From the NCBI RefSeq assembly GCF_003478335.1, contig NZ_QUFB01000044.1, positions 1-24,845 of the forward strand: a stretch of DNA of 24,845 bases. The letters run 5' to 3'. The stretch comes from Clostridium sp. AM49-4BH (GTDB lineage: Bacteria > Bacillota > Clostridia > Lachnospirales > Lachnospiraceae). Positions 13,134 to 21,644 of this stretch are shown here, piece by piece; the first letter of the stretch is position 1, and each line of letters opens with the position of its first letter. Both the position numbers and the translations under genes were made by a program. Below the pieces are notes generated by a model. It saw only the letters and a list, made by a program, of their open reading frames with translations. It searched no databases and had not been told where the DNA came from.

Positions 13134-14198
13134 CTAAGCGGAAAGTGGTAATGTAATCACAAAGTCTATGGTTTCGTTTTGACTGGATGCAGTAATCTTT
13201 CCACCATGTAAATGTATAATTTCTTCCGCAATAGAAAGACCAAGACCCGCACCACCTGTATTAGAAAGCCGAGCATCATCCAAGCGATTGAATTTTTCAA
13301 ATATACTGTTAAGCTGTTCCTGTGGAATTGTTTTTCCATGATTTTCAAAAGTGATCTGAATATCATGCTCTAACCGTTTGGCGGATATAGTGATTTCTGT
13401 CTGCGGGTAGCTATATGACGCTGCATTTCGTAAAAGGTTACTGAAAACTCTCGCCAGCTTTTCGGGATCAGCGTTCACAGATAAGTTGTCCTCTGCAGTA
13501 AATACCGCCGTGTTGCCATTTGCAGAGAGTGTCGGGTATATTTCATCTATTACCTGCGCAATCAGACAATGTAAATCCACAGTTTCTTTTTTGATAATAA
13601 CCGTATGTGCATTGTACTTGGTAATTTCAAAAAGTTCATTGATGAGCTTTTCAAGGCGCTCTGCCTTATTCAACGCCACTTTTACATACTTTTCCTTTTG
13701 CTGTTCAGGCATGTCAGGTGCTTCATGGAGCAGGCTCAAATAGCCGATTACTGTTGTGAGAGGGGTGCGTATATCATGTGCCAGATACATAATAATTTCA
13801 TTTTTCTTTTCTTCTGCCTGCTTTGCAGCCCGTTTGCTCAACAGAACAGACATTTTAATCTGATTGAGCTGTTCCTCCAGTTCTTTCAGTGGCTCAGACA
13901 ACGATACTGTATGATTGTTCTGCTCATAGACCGTTTGGGTTGCGTCAATTACTTCATCCAGATAGCCCCACGGCTTTTTCCAATAGTAATTGAAGATACA
14001 TATAAAGCCGAGCATCAGATACAAAATAAAAAGCAGATCAAGCCGCCAGTAGAGCCATGCAAAAATACCGTTGTCAAATTTTGAAAAGATGTAGTCCAAG
14101 ATAAGGGTCAAACCATATCCAACAACGGTATAAACCAGCAATGATAGGTATAAGCGCACTTTAAGGCGCTTTTCTGTTGTCATTTCTTTATTCGACAT
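13134..14198 (-). CDS. VanS-like sensor histidine kinase
   Basis: A 354-residue kinase. Two TM segments (about 15-38 and 47-70) enclose a very short external loop, so it probably senses within or at the membrane. A coiled stretch leads to the H-box YLAHDIRTPLT with His141, the N-box (NLLRNAASYSYP), and the G1/G2 boxes (GGAGLGLSIAEEI). The H-box wording and following GYLSLLHEAPDMP resemble the VanS class. The start at 14196-14198 follows GGAGGTG; the longer frame to 14249 lacks a site and overlaps vanZ. It lies 13 nt after the VanZ-like gene. Stimulus unknown; cell-envelope stress or a peptide is plausible. Confidence 0.93.
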   Translation of the reverse strand: MSNKEMTTEKRLKVRLYLSLLVYTVVGYGLTLILDYIFSKFDNGIFAWLYWRLDLLFILYLMLGFICIFNYYWKKPWGYLDEVIDATQTVYEQNNHTVSLSEPLKELEEQLNQIKMSVLLSKRAAKQAEEKKNEIIMYLAHDIRTPLTTVIGYLSLLHEAPDMPEQQKEKYVKVALNKAERLEKLINELFEITKYNAHTVIIKKETVDLHCLIAQVIDEIYPTLSANGNTAVFTAEDNLSVNADPEKLARVFSNLLRNAASYSYPQTEITISAKRLEHDIQITFENHGKTIPQEQLNSIFEKFNRLDDARLSNTGGAGLGLSIAEEIIHLHGGKITASSQNETIDFVITLPLSA

Positions 14199-14211
14199 GA
14201 GAATACACCTC

Positions 14212-14721
14212 CTACCGATTAGCAAACAGAAGAAAGCCAAGCAGACCAATCACGACAACACTTACTATGCCTGCCAGAATGGAAAACAGTCTGTTTGCTT
14301 TTATTCTATTTCCGATTAACCGGGCTGCCATCGAATATACAGCAAGCCCCAAAAGACCACCTGCCGTATTTGTAAGTACATCAGTAATATCAGAACGTCC
14401 GACTGCTAAGATATACTGCATAGTTTCCAATAAAAAACTTGTTCCAGCAATCAGCATGAACTTCACATATAATTTTGTTCTTGGCAGAAGCATTTGAAGA
14501 TAAATGCCCATAGGAACAAAAATCAAGAAATTTTCGAGTACCTCTGTTAAGTGAAATGCTGCGCCAACTTCTTTGTCATAGTGAAAAGGAATAAGGTTTA
14601 TACTCCTTACTTTATCCAGATCACTGATTGAAAACTGTAGTTTGAACAGTATGATCCAAACCAGAAGTGCCAGATAAATTAAGAATAAAATAGTTGCCAA
14701 ACAATTTGATTTTCTCTTCAT
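14212..14721 (-). CDS. VanZ family membrane protein
   Basis: A 169-residue protein with four to five TM segments. The VanZ core is clear: SINLIPF around residue 45, ENFLIFVPMGIYLQML, then E-x-x-QYILAVGRSDITDVL and NTAGGLLG. VanZ itself gives low-level teicoplanin resistance by an unclear mechanism, and related proteins occur with many Gram-positive regulators. The start at 14719-14721 follows GGAGAACGCT. It lies between response regulator (16 nt) and kinase (13 nt), so it belongs to that operon, an unusual place for VanZ between the two signalling partners. Confidence 0.93.
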   Translation of the reverse strand: MKRKSNCLATILFLIYLALLVWIILFKLQFSISDLDKVRSINLIPFHYDKEVGAAFHLTEVLENFLIFVPMGIYLQMLLPRTKLYVKFMLIAGTSFLLETMQYILAVGRSDITDVLTNTAGGLLGLAVYSMAARLIGNRIKANRLFSILAGIVSVVVIGLLGFLLFANR

Positions 14722-14737
14722 AGCGTTCTCCTTTCGC

Positions 14738-15433
14738 TTAAATTTTGTAGCCGACACCCCAAATCGTTTTAATATACTGCGGAGTATCGGAAGTATCGTT
14801 CAGTTTCTCGCGCAGATGCCGGATATGCACAGTAATTGTGCTGCTGTTTTTAGAGTAGTATTCATCTTTCCAAACCGCATGAAACAGTTCCTCAATGCTT
14901 ACAACATTTCCAGCACTTGACAAAAGGACGTGGAGAATAGAAAATTCTGTCGGGGTTAGAGAAACAGGTTCCCCGTCTAACAGACATTCATGGGTCTGCA
15001 CATTCAAGCACAATTTGTTATAGGAAAGTTCCGATGGAATTTTCTCTGTGATGATACCGGGTGAATATTTCTTGTAACGTCTTAACTGCGCTTTCACTCT
15101 GGCAACTACTTCAAGTGGGCGAAAGGGTTTTGTCACATAATCGTCCGCTCCCAATGTCAGCCCCGTTATTTTATCCGTTTCCTCAATTTTAGCCGTTAGC
15201 ATTATGATTGGATAAGTGTATTTCTTTCGGATAAGCTGGCAAAGTGAAAAGCCGTTCATATCCGGGAGCATAATATCCAGAATGGCAAGATCAATGTCGC
15301 CGCTTTCAATACACGACATGGCATCCGTTGCGCAGTAAAATTTATAAACAACGTAATTTTCGTTTTTCAAGTAGACCTCCAACAGATCCGCTATATCTTG
15401 CTCGTCATCTATAATCAATATCTTTTCAGACAT
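14738..15433 (-). CDS. VanR-like OmpR-family response regulator
   Basis: A 231-residue regulator. Residues 1-118 are the receiver (acidic pair DDE at 9-11, phospho-acceptor Asp53 in LAILDIMLPDM, Thr in MLTAK, Lys in VTKPF). Residues about 130-231 are a winged-helix output domain (LTPTEFSILHVLL, then SSTITVHIRHLREKL, ending YIKTIWGVGYKI). The start at 15431-15433 follows GGAG; longer frames lack a site. It is first in the operon with VanZ and the kinase. Its promoter carries an extended -10 and an 11-bp tandem repeat, so it probably controls itself and the ABC genes downstream. Confidence 0.95.
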   Translation of the reverse strand: MSEKILIIDDEQDIADLLEVYLKNENYVVYKFYCATDAMSCIESGDIDLAILDIMLPDMNGFSLCQLIRKKYTYPIIMLTAKIEETDKITGLTLGADDYVTKPFRPLEVVARVKAQLRRYKKYSPGIITEKIPSELSYNKLCLNVQTHECLLDGEPVSLTPTEFSILHVLLSSAGNVVSIEELFHAVWKDEYYSKNSSTITVHIRHLREKLNDTSDTPQYIKTIWGVGYKI

Positions 15434-15465
15434 ATTTTCAACTCCTTTGCTCATATTTCCAATTA

Positions 15466-15531
15466 AGTATAGCAAATACAACATCTAAATTCACAATGGA
15501 TTGCCTGAGAAATTATTAAGATTTTCCTAAC
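15466..15531 (-). promoter_or_regulatory. Response regulator promoter with 11-bp tandem repeats
   Basis: On the minus strand an extended -10 (TGC then TATACT, plus 15466-15474) lies 33 nt before the response regulator ATG. Centred some 50 nt further upstream, GTTAGGAAAAT and CTTAATAATTT (15510-15531) form tandem 11-bp units resembling those at 13095-13116, especially the TTAGGAA core. This arrangement suits autoregulation by the OmpR-type protein. Confidence 0.5.
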
Positions 15532-15585
15532 TTTCGAATTTAGGCAACTCAAAATGCTAACGTAATTTACATATCAGTTTTTTAT

Positions 15586-15801
15586 GTGTCATACATATTT
15601 TCCAATATACTTCCATACCAGACGGATGAGGTTGACCTGTTTTCTGATGATGACATGGATGGCGATATACAGCCAATTCCACGAGAGGATTATGAAAGAC
15701 TGATTGAATTTCTACAGAATTACAATCCACCGGCAATACTTCCAATCCAGATAGCTTATTATGCAGGACTTCGTATCGGTGAAGCCTGTGGTCTGGCATA
15801 G
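15586..15801 (+). pseudogene. Tyrosine recombinase internal fragment (catalytic Arg region)
   Basis: A plus-strand open frame reads IQPIPREDYERLIEFLQ, then PPAILPIQIAYYAGLRIGEA and CGLA before a stop. AGLRIGE carries the first catalytic arginine of phage-type integrases. The N-terminal core-binding domain, the H-x-x-R and the tyrosine are missing. The only start is a GTG without a site, so it is not a functional gene. It differs in family and strand from the fragment at 8027-8251, so at least two recombinases have decayed here. Confidence 0.75.
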
Positions 15802-15833
15802 ATGCGAAAGATTCCTTCTAGGTATACGCAAGA

Positions 15834-15945
15834 AACGGCGGTTCTGATTTCTCAAAACCGCCGTTAGGATAATAACTTAAAATAGGCGCGCAAAATCACC
15901 TGCCCCAGCCAGCGGTTTTTTTCTTTCCCCGTAGTTGGGGCAGGT
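15834..15945 (-). repeat. Structured element 2 (two hairpins, shared with 10737-10833)
   Basis: Hairpin B: arms 15834-15847 and 15852-15865, with one C-A mismatch at the same place as in element 1 but T-A pairs where element 1 has C-G and A-T. Linker ATAGGCGCG (15882-15890). Hairpin A: 15898-15909 with 15934-15945 (12 pairs, one G-T), inner CGG/CCG, and the loop tract TTTTTTTCTTT (15916-15926) identical to element 1. It lies 35 nt after the stop of the ABC exporter gene on the minus strand, forming that operon's 3' UTR. It probably terminates or stabilises the transcript. Confidence 0.7.
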
Positions 15946-15980
15946 TCATGCGCTATGCAATTATTCTTCTTTAGCTTCTA

Positions 15981-17690
15981 TCAAGCCGATATTTTTTGCT
16001 CTGCGTTCCACATAGCAGCATATTTTCCGCCTTTAGCCATCAATTCATCGTGAGTACCAGCTTCAGCAATCTTTCCGTCAGATACCACAAGGATTTGATC
16101 AGCGTTTTTGACAATGGAAAGGGTATGAGCAATCATTACCACTGTCTTTTTCTCTTTTAATAGATTAGCGATGGCCTGCTTTACGGCAAGCTCATTTTCA
16201 ATGTCAAGAGATGCTGTTGCTTCATCCAAGAGCAGGATGGGGCTATTTTTCAGTATAGCGCGGGCTATTGAAATTCGCTGACGCTCACCGCCAGAGAGAA
16301 GATTTCCGTTCTCACCAGTCGGCGTATCATATCCCTTTTCCATCTTACGGATGAAGCTGTCACAGTTAGCCTCCCGGCAAGCATCCTCGATTTCCGTGTC
16401 CGTAGCATTAGGGCGGGCGTGTCGGATATTATCCCGGATGGTATCGTCAAAAAGAAATACGTCCTGGTCTACCATAGAAACTTGTTCCAGTACACGCTCT
16501 GCGGCAACATGGTTAATGGGTTTACCTCCAATAGAAATCGTCCCGCCCGTTGCTTCATAATATTTTGCAATCAGATTCAAAATAGTAGATTTGCCAGAGC
16601 CAGAGTCTCCGACAATGGCCGTGAGCTTTTGATCTGGCACCGTAAAGGTGGCGTGTTTTAGTACAGGTTCACCGGGAACATACTCAAAATCTACATTGTC
16701 AAATGTGATTTCATGGGTAGCTGTGTGAAGCGGCTCCATGCTGCCAGTTTCCTCCGGCTCATTCATTACACTCAAGATTTTGTTTTTCGAGATCATCAGG
16801 TTCTTATAACTGGTGAGGTCTACAAAAATCGAGTTAGCCAGCTTTGCACAGAACAGGGGCAGCATACAAATCAAAAGGTAGTCCACCGTGTTCAGTGTCC
16901 CTGCGACCCAGGGTGCATAGGCCAGCAAGATAACCAGCGGGCAGGACAGCCAACTCAAAATACCAAAGACCGCACCAATAGGAAGCACTTTTGATTCGTA
17001 CACAAAGCTGATCCGACAGAACTCCCGCATAGCGTTGATAACGGTTTTATTCTTCAAACCACCTACGCCATAGGCCCGGAAAGTTTGAATACCAGACACA
17101 TACTCCACAATGCTGCTGACATTCTCTGCACAAATATCATTCTTTTCTTTACCATACTTCCGAACCATACGGAAGGAAAGCCACAGTCCAGGGATCAAAA
17201 GCAAGTCGGCAATCAGCAGGATAATTCCGGCAGGCACATAAATGGTCATCACAAAAATAATCAGCATGAGCGAAAGTGCAAAACTCTTTGCCATATCACC
17301 GATCTTATGGGTCAGGATTTTTTCATAGTTGTTTACATCGCTTGTGATGGTATTGATATAATCGCCGGTCTGTCCCTGGGTAAACCGGGAAAGCGGGATA
17401 CGCTTCAAATGGTCGCCCATAAAGAGGCGGGTATTCTTGCTGACCTCTGCACCGCCGATCTGCGCTTTGGTATAGCCATAGCTGTAAATCAGGATACGAA
17501 GAAGAAAAACCACCGCGATCACACAGGTCAGAACCAGGACACGGTTCATGTCAAATTGTCCCGACCACAAAAACTGCATGACAGAGTAAAGCAGCATAAA
17601 CAGGCTGCCGGAGAGAAGCCCTTCCAGAACAGTCCCGCCAACGCCAATATAAAAATTACGGTTCTTTTTCAATACATCATGCTCACTCAT
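15981..17690 (-). CDS. ABC exporter half-transporter (TM plus ATPase), second of the pair
   Basis: A 569-residue fused transporter. Residues 1-310 form six TM segments; the ATPase domain has Walker A GDSGSGKST, Q-loop MVDQDVFLF, signature LLSGGERQR, Walker B ILLLDEATASLD and H-loop IAHTLS, all canonical. The start at 17688-17690 overlaps the stop of the first exporter gene by 8 nt and follows GGAGG; the frame extending to 17822 lies inside that gene. It most likely forms a heterodimer with its neighbour, like YbtP/YbtQ-type or lipid-A-exporter-like pairs. Direction and substrate cannot be read; the ECF genes in the same operon suggest handling of a small ligand or metal complex. Confidence 0.93.
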   Translation of the reverse strand: MSEHDVLKKNRNFYIGVGGTVLEGLLSGSLFMLLYSVMQFLWSGQFDMNRVLVLTCVIAVVFLLRILIYSYGYTKAQIGGAEVSKNTRLFMGDHLKRIPLSRFTQGQTGDYINTITSDVNNYEKILTHKIGDMAKSFALSLMLIIFVMTIYVPAGIILLIADLLLIPGLWLSFRMVRKYGKEKNDICAENVSSIVEYVSGIQTFRAYGVGGLKNKTVINAMREFCRISFVYESKVLPIGAVFGILSWLSCPLVILLAYAPWVAGTLNTVDYLLICMLPLFCAKLANSIFVDLTSYKNLMISKNKILSVMNEPEETGSMEPLHTATHEITFDNVDFEYVPGEPVLKHATFTVPDQKLTAIVGDSGSGKSTILNLIAKYYEATGGTISIGGKPINHVAAERVLEQVSMVDQDVFLFDDTIRDNIRHARPNATDTEIEDACREANCDSFIRKMEKGYDTPTGENGNLLSGGERQRISIARAILKNSPILLLDEATASLDIENELAVKQAIANLLKEKKTVVMIAHTLSIVKNADQILVVSDGKIAEAGTHDELMAKGGKYAAMWNAEQKISA

Positions 17691-19446
17691 GCTGCTCGCC
17701 TCCCTCCAACTGATAAGTAATATTCCGGGCTGTTTCGTAGTCCTCCCACGCCTTCCGATAGTAAGCATTGTTCTTTCGGACTTCCTCATGGGTTCCGACA
17801 CAGGTAATTGTGTGATTTTCAACCACTGCTACACGCTCGCACATCTTCAACGCGCTCAAACGATGGGCTACCACAATGACAGTCTTTCCCTTACAGAGAT
17901 TTTGAATGGCTTTGTCAATCTCCATCTGATTTTCCGGGTCAGAGGCGCTTGTGGCCTCGTCTAAGATCAAAATGGGGGCATTCTTCAGGATAGCGCGGGC
18001 AATGGCAATCCGCTGTTTTTCACCGCCGGAGAAGCGAGAGCCAAAGCTGCCCACCTTCGTGTCATATCCATCCGGCAAAGACATGATGAAATCATCAATC
18101 TGCGCCTCTTTTGCGGCGGTCCGTACTTTTTCCAGAGTGGCGTTACTGCCCATGCGGATATTTTCTAAAACGCTGTCACGGGTCAGGAAGGTCTTTTGGA
18201 ACACAATGGCGACATTTTTTAGGATAGTATCATAATTGAGTTCCTTTACATTTTTCCCGCCAATCAGCACTTCGCCCTCCTGCACATCATAGAACCGGGA
18301 GATCAGCTCAATCACGGTACTTTTACCGGCACCAGACTGTCCCACAAGGGCCATGCGTTCACCATCTTTAATTTTGAGATTAACGCCTTGCAGTACATCG
18401 GTCTTGCCATCATAGGAAAACCGAACATTCCGAAGTTCAATATCGTGATTTTGGGGAAAGTCCGCTCCACCCTCATAAATTGGAATATCCAGTATCTCTT
18501 TGGTCTTAGTAACAGCGTTCAGCACATTGGCAAAATTAGTCCCCAGTTCCTGTAGGGGGCGTATTTCCGTCAGATACATGGAACCTACATAGACGAACAG
18601 CAAAAATGCGCTGGCAGCCAGTGAGCCTTTCAGGAAAAACATTCCGCCGATTGGAACCATTATCAACATCCCACATTCGATGATAACAACAAAGACCGCA
18701 TAAGGTGGCCCCATGCGCCGGGAAGTTTCATTCCACATGGCATTTTCTTCCTGGATAGCGTCTGAAAACTTTTGAAACGATTTGCTCCCCATGTTATAGG
18801 CTTTAATCAATTTCATGCCGCTGATGTACTCAATCATAACCGAGTTCAGTGTGGTAATGGAGTGATTGGCCCGTTCCATCAGGTCATCCGTATTGCGGAA
18901 CATCATCCCCATTACAACAACAGCAAGGATCAGCGGAACCAGGGAAATCAATGCCAGAGGAATATTGACGGTCATCAGATAAATAAAGATGACTACCGGC
19001 CCCACCAGATAGCACACAAGGTCAGGAAGGTTATGGGCCAGAAACAGCTCCAACTTTTCAATATCTTCATTCAGAACCGTTTTTATGTCCCCGGTGCGCC
19101 GTTCATTCAAGGCCCCTAAAGGCGCTCTGGCCATGTGTTCTGCAACCATGCAGCGCACTTTGAAAAGAGCGCCATAGGCCCCTTTGTGGGCTGCTACGCC
19201 GGAACAGCCAAACAGGGCAAACCGCAAAGTTACCGCCACTGCAATCATTACCACGGTATGTACAACAAGTTCCTGCGTGCAGGTATGATTGAAGGTGGCG
19301 TCCATCAGCCGGTAAATTCCAATGTAAGGGACGATAATGCAAAGACCGCTGACCGCCGATAGAAAAATTGCCAGGAACAGCCAGATTTTTTGCTCACCGG
19401 CCCAGTGGAGCAGCAAAGCTACTCTGTTTTCTTTTTTCTGTTTCAT
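17683..19446 (-). CDS. ABC exporter half-transporter (TM plus ATPase), first of the pair
   Basis: A 587-residue protein with six TM segments in residues 15-310 and an ATPase domain after about 340: Walker A GQSGAGKST, Q-loop VFQKTFL, signature FSGGEKQRI, Walker B ILILDEATSASD, H-loop VAHRLS. Both nucleotide sites of the pair look intact. Its start lies 3 nt after the stop of the double ATPase gene, so translation is coupled along the operon. Together with the gene at 15981 it should form one transporter in the cytoplasmic membrane. Base composition here is visibly richer in G+C than in the 1-10 kb part. Confidence 0.93.
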   Translation of the reverse strand: MKQKKENRVALLLHWAGEQKIWLFLAIFLSAVSGLCIIVPYIGIYRLMDATFNHTCTQELVVHTVVMIAVAVTLRFALFGCSGVAAHKGAYGALFKVRCMVAEHMARAPLGALNERRTGDIKTVLNEDIEKLELFLAHNLPDLVCYLVGPVVIFIYLMTVNIPLALISLVPLILAVVVMGMMFRNTDDLMERANHSITTLNSVMIEYISGMKLIKAYNMGSKSFQKFSDAIQEENAMWNETSRRMGPPYAVFVVIIECGMLIMVPIGGMFFLKGSLAASAFLLFVYVGSMYLTEIRPLQELGTNFANVLNAVTKTKEILDIPIYEGGADFPQNHDIELRNVRFSYDGKTDVLQGVNLKIKDGERMALVGQSGAGKSTVIELISRFYDVQEGEVLIGGKNVKELNYDTILKNVAIVFQKTFLTRDSVLENIRMGSNATLEKVRTAAKEAQIDDFIMSLPDGYDTKVGSFGSRFSGGEKQRIAIARAILKNAPILILDEATSASDPENQMEIDKAIQNLCKGKTVIVVAHRLSALKMCERVAVVENHTITCVGTHEEVRKNNAYYRKAWEDYETARNITYQLEGGEQHE

Positions 19447-19449
19447 AGA

Positions 19450-20922
19450 TCACCTCTCCTTTCCATCTGAAACAGAGAACAGCTCTCTCAATTTCGGGAG
19501 GGCATCCATTGTAACTGGTACATCATCGGGCATTTCGCCCTCGTCAAAATGCAGGACACGGGAGCAGGTACGGCAGACAAATTCAAAATCGTGGGTGACA
19601 ATGAAAATAACCTTTCCCATATTGGACAACCGGCGGATCATTCCCGCCACCTGCGTCATACTGTCAAAATCAAGGCCGCTGGTCGGTTCATCGAATACCA
19701 GCAGATCTTTCCCACAAATCATGCTAACAGCTACAGCTACTCGTTGCTTTTGACCGCCAGAAAGCGTATTTGGATGGCGCTCCCGATATTGGGTAAGGCC
19801 TAATTTCTCCAAAGTTGCATTTACCAGTGTTTGATCTGGATTGCGTATACCAAAGGAGCACTCTGCCTCCACGCTGTCAGCGAAAAGTTCATAATTCACA
19901 TCCTGCATAACCATGTAAGAGCGTTTCAGCCTTTCCTTACGCTCAATCGGCTCGCTTTCCCACAAAAATTGTCCATCGCAGTCTTTGTGAAGCCCACAGA
20001 GAGCGCGGGAAAATGTAGTCTTTCCAGCTCCGTTGTGGCCGACAACACCAATCACTTCGCCCTTTCCGGCGGATAGCTCAATGTCATGCAAAATTGTTTG
20101 CTTCTTGTAACGGAGCGTCACATTCCGCAGCTCCAATACAGGGGTAGGCGCAGGCAAGTGGGCTTTTTGCGGGAATACCGCCTGTAGATCAACAGCTCGC
20201 AGCCCCATGTGTTCACGATCAGGTTCAGATAGCTGCCAAAATTCTTCCGGGGTGTATATTCCTTTGATTTCTCCTTTTTCCAGATAAACAATTCGGTCAG
20301 CCAACTCCATCAGGTAGTACAGACGATGTTCCGCTATCAAAACTGTTTTGCCCTGTTTTTTTATCAGCCGCAAATGTTCCTTTAGTTCCTGGATCGAAGT
20401 CATATCCAGATTAGAGGATGGTTCATCCAATAGATAAATCTGTGGGTTCATGGCATAAACAGAAGCAAAGGCGATTTTCTGCTTTTCTCCGCCGGACAAC
20501 TCAAAAATATTTCTGTTTCGCAGCTTTTGAATATGCAAATCTTCAGTTGTCTGCTCTACTCGCTCAGCTAATTTCTCAGGAGGGCGAGCTTCATTTTCAA
20601 TTCCAAAGGCAATCTCACTGTCTGTATCAACATTAAAAAACTGCGTCCGTGGATTTTGGAAAACGGAGCCAACCTTAGCGGCAATCTGATACATGGGGAT
20701 ATTGCTGATTTCCTGACCATCTACCAGCACACGGCCATGAAGTTCCCCCTGATAAAACTGAGGGATCAGTCCATTCACCAGCCTTGTAATCGTTGTTTTT
20801 CCGCACCCGCTGCGGCCACAGAACAGGACGAATTCTCCGTCCGAAATTTTCAAATTGATGTCGCGCAGCCCACCATGTTCCTGCCCCGTATAGGAAAACG
20901 ATACATTTTCAAACTCAATCAA
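19450..20922 (-). CDS. ECF transporter ATPase with two fused ATP-binding domains
   Basis: A 490-residue protein containing two complete ABC domains. First: Walker A GRSGCGKTT, signature ELSGGEKQK, Walker B IYLLDEPSSNLD. Second (from about 260): GHNGAGKTT, TLSGGQKQR, LLVFDEPTSGLD. It corresponds to EcfA and EcfA' in one chain. I prefer the TTG start at 20920-20922: it follows GGAGG by 9 nt, overlaps the T-component stop (TTGA), and begins at the conserved IEFENVSFSY strand. The upstream alternative to 20946 adds non-family residues. It powers uptake with the T and S components encoded just upstream. Confidence 0.93.
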   Translation of the reverse strand: MIEFENVSFSYTGQEHGGLRDINLKISDGEFVLFCGRSGCGKTTITRLVNGLIPQFYQGELHGRVLVDGQEISNIPMYQIAAKVGSVFQNPRTQFFNVDTDSEIAFGIENEARPPEKLAERVEQTTEDLHIQKLRNRNIFELSGGEKQKIAFASVYAMNPQIYLLDEPSSNLDMTSIQELKEHLRLIKKQGKTVLIAEHRLYYLMELADRIVYLEKGEIKGIYTPEEFWQLSEPDREHMGLRAVDLQAVFPQKAHLPAPTPVLELRNVTLRYKKQTILHDIELSAGKGEVIGVVGHNGAGKTTFSRALCGLHKDCDGQFLWESEPIERKERLKRSYMVMQDVNYELFADSVEAECSFGIRNPDQTLVNATLEKLGLTQYRERHPNTLSGGQKQRVAVAVSMICGKDLLVFDEPTSGLDFDSMTQVAGMIRRLSNMGKVIFIVTHDFEFVCRTCSRVLHFDEGEMPDDVPVTMDALPKLRELFSVSDGKER

Positions 20923-21644
20923 CCGATCACACCTCCTCGCACACATAATTCAAAAATCAGATAAGCTACGGCAACGGCCATGACGCCCCAATCGGAAATT
21001 CCGCATTTTATCTGGACAAGACAGGTGCGTGGATTGGGATTTTCAATTCCACGAGTGACAGAAGCAACAGAAAGATCATCCGCCGCTTTTGAAGCTGCCA
21101 TCAATAAAGGCACATAAATACACTCAACCGTCATGCCCGGATGTGTTAAAAAGCCCGCCAGAGATGGTGAAACATCTCTCATCCGCATAGCGTCTGTGAT
21201 ATAGCGCCAGTCCTCTTGAATAGTTGGAATGTACCGCAGCATAACTGCCATAGGAATTACTAACTTTTTGGGTGCGCGGACACGGTTCATAGCAGACAGG
21301 AACTCATTGACTTTTGTAGTAGTCAGAACAATCCCAGCCAAGGTTCCGCACGCATAGACCTTATGAAACAAGCCTAAAAAGGCAATAAACATTGTCCGCA
21401 GCGTGCCTGTCATTTCTGCCATGATCCAAACTGTCAGGGCACAGATGACCGCATAAAAGCATACAGCCTTAATGACATATTTCCACTTTCCAAAGAAAGC
21501 CCCCAATATCGCAATCAGCATAACAAGGATAAATTGATATGCAAGTGAGGGCGCAAACATGGACGATAAAACACACATAAGAATAAGAAAGAGCTTGGCC
21601 CGTGGGTCGAGCCAAAGCTCTTTCTTATGGCGTTTACCGCTCAT
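20919..21644 (-). CDS. ECF transporter T component (EcfT/CbiQ family)
   Basis: A 241-residue membrane protein with five to six TM segments. The two coupling helices carry the short Ala-Arg-type signatures that dock on the ATPases: DAMRMRDVSP near residue 150 and SVTRGIENP near 195. The start (21642-21644) overlaps the S-component stop by 4 nt (ATGA) and its end overlaps the ATPase start, so the three ECF genes are coupled in fixed proportion. The dedicated arrangement in one operon suggests a group I ECF transporter serving a single substrate. Confidence 0.92.
   Translation of the reverse strand: MSGKRHKKELWLDPRAKLFLILMCVLSSMFAPSLAYQFILVMLIAILGAFFGKWKYVIKAVCFYAVICALTVWIMAEMTGTLRTMFIAFLGLFHKVYACGTLAGIVLTTTKVNEFLSAMNRVRAPKKLVIPMAVMLRYIPTIQEDWRYITDAMRMRDVSPSLAGFLTHPGMTVECIYVPLLMAASKAADDLSVASVTRGIENPNPRTCLVQIKCGISDWGVMAVAVAYLIFELCVRGGVIG

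Noticed and set aside
12995..15433. A glycopeptide resistance (van) cluster
   Set aside because: The regulator, kinase and VanZ proteins resemble van components, but no vanH, ligase, vanX or vanY gene is present; the genes instead lead to an ABC transporter.
17085..17720. 211-residue plus-strand frame
   Set aside because: It is a shadow of the ABC exporter gene on the opposite strand; the minus-strand protein has all ABC motifs.
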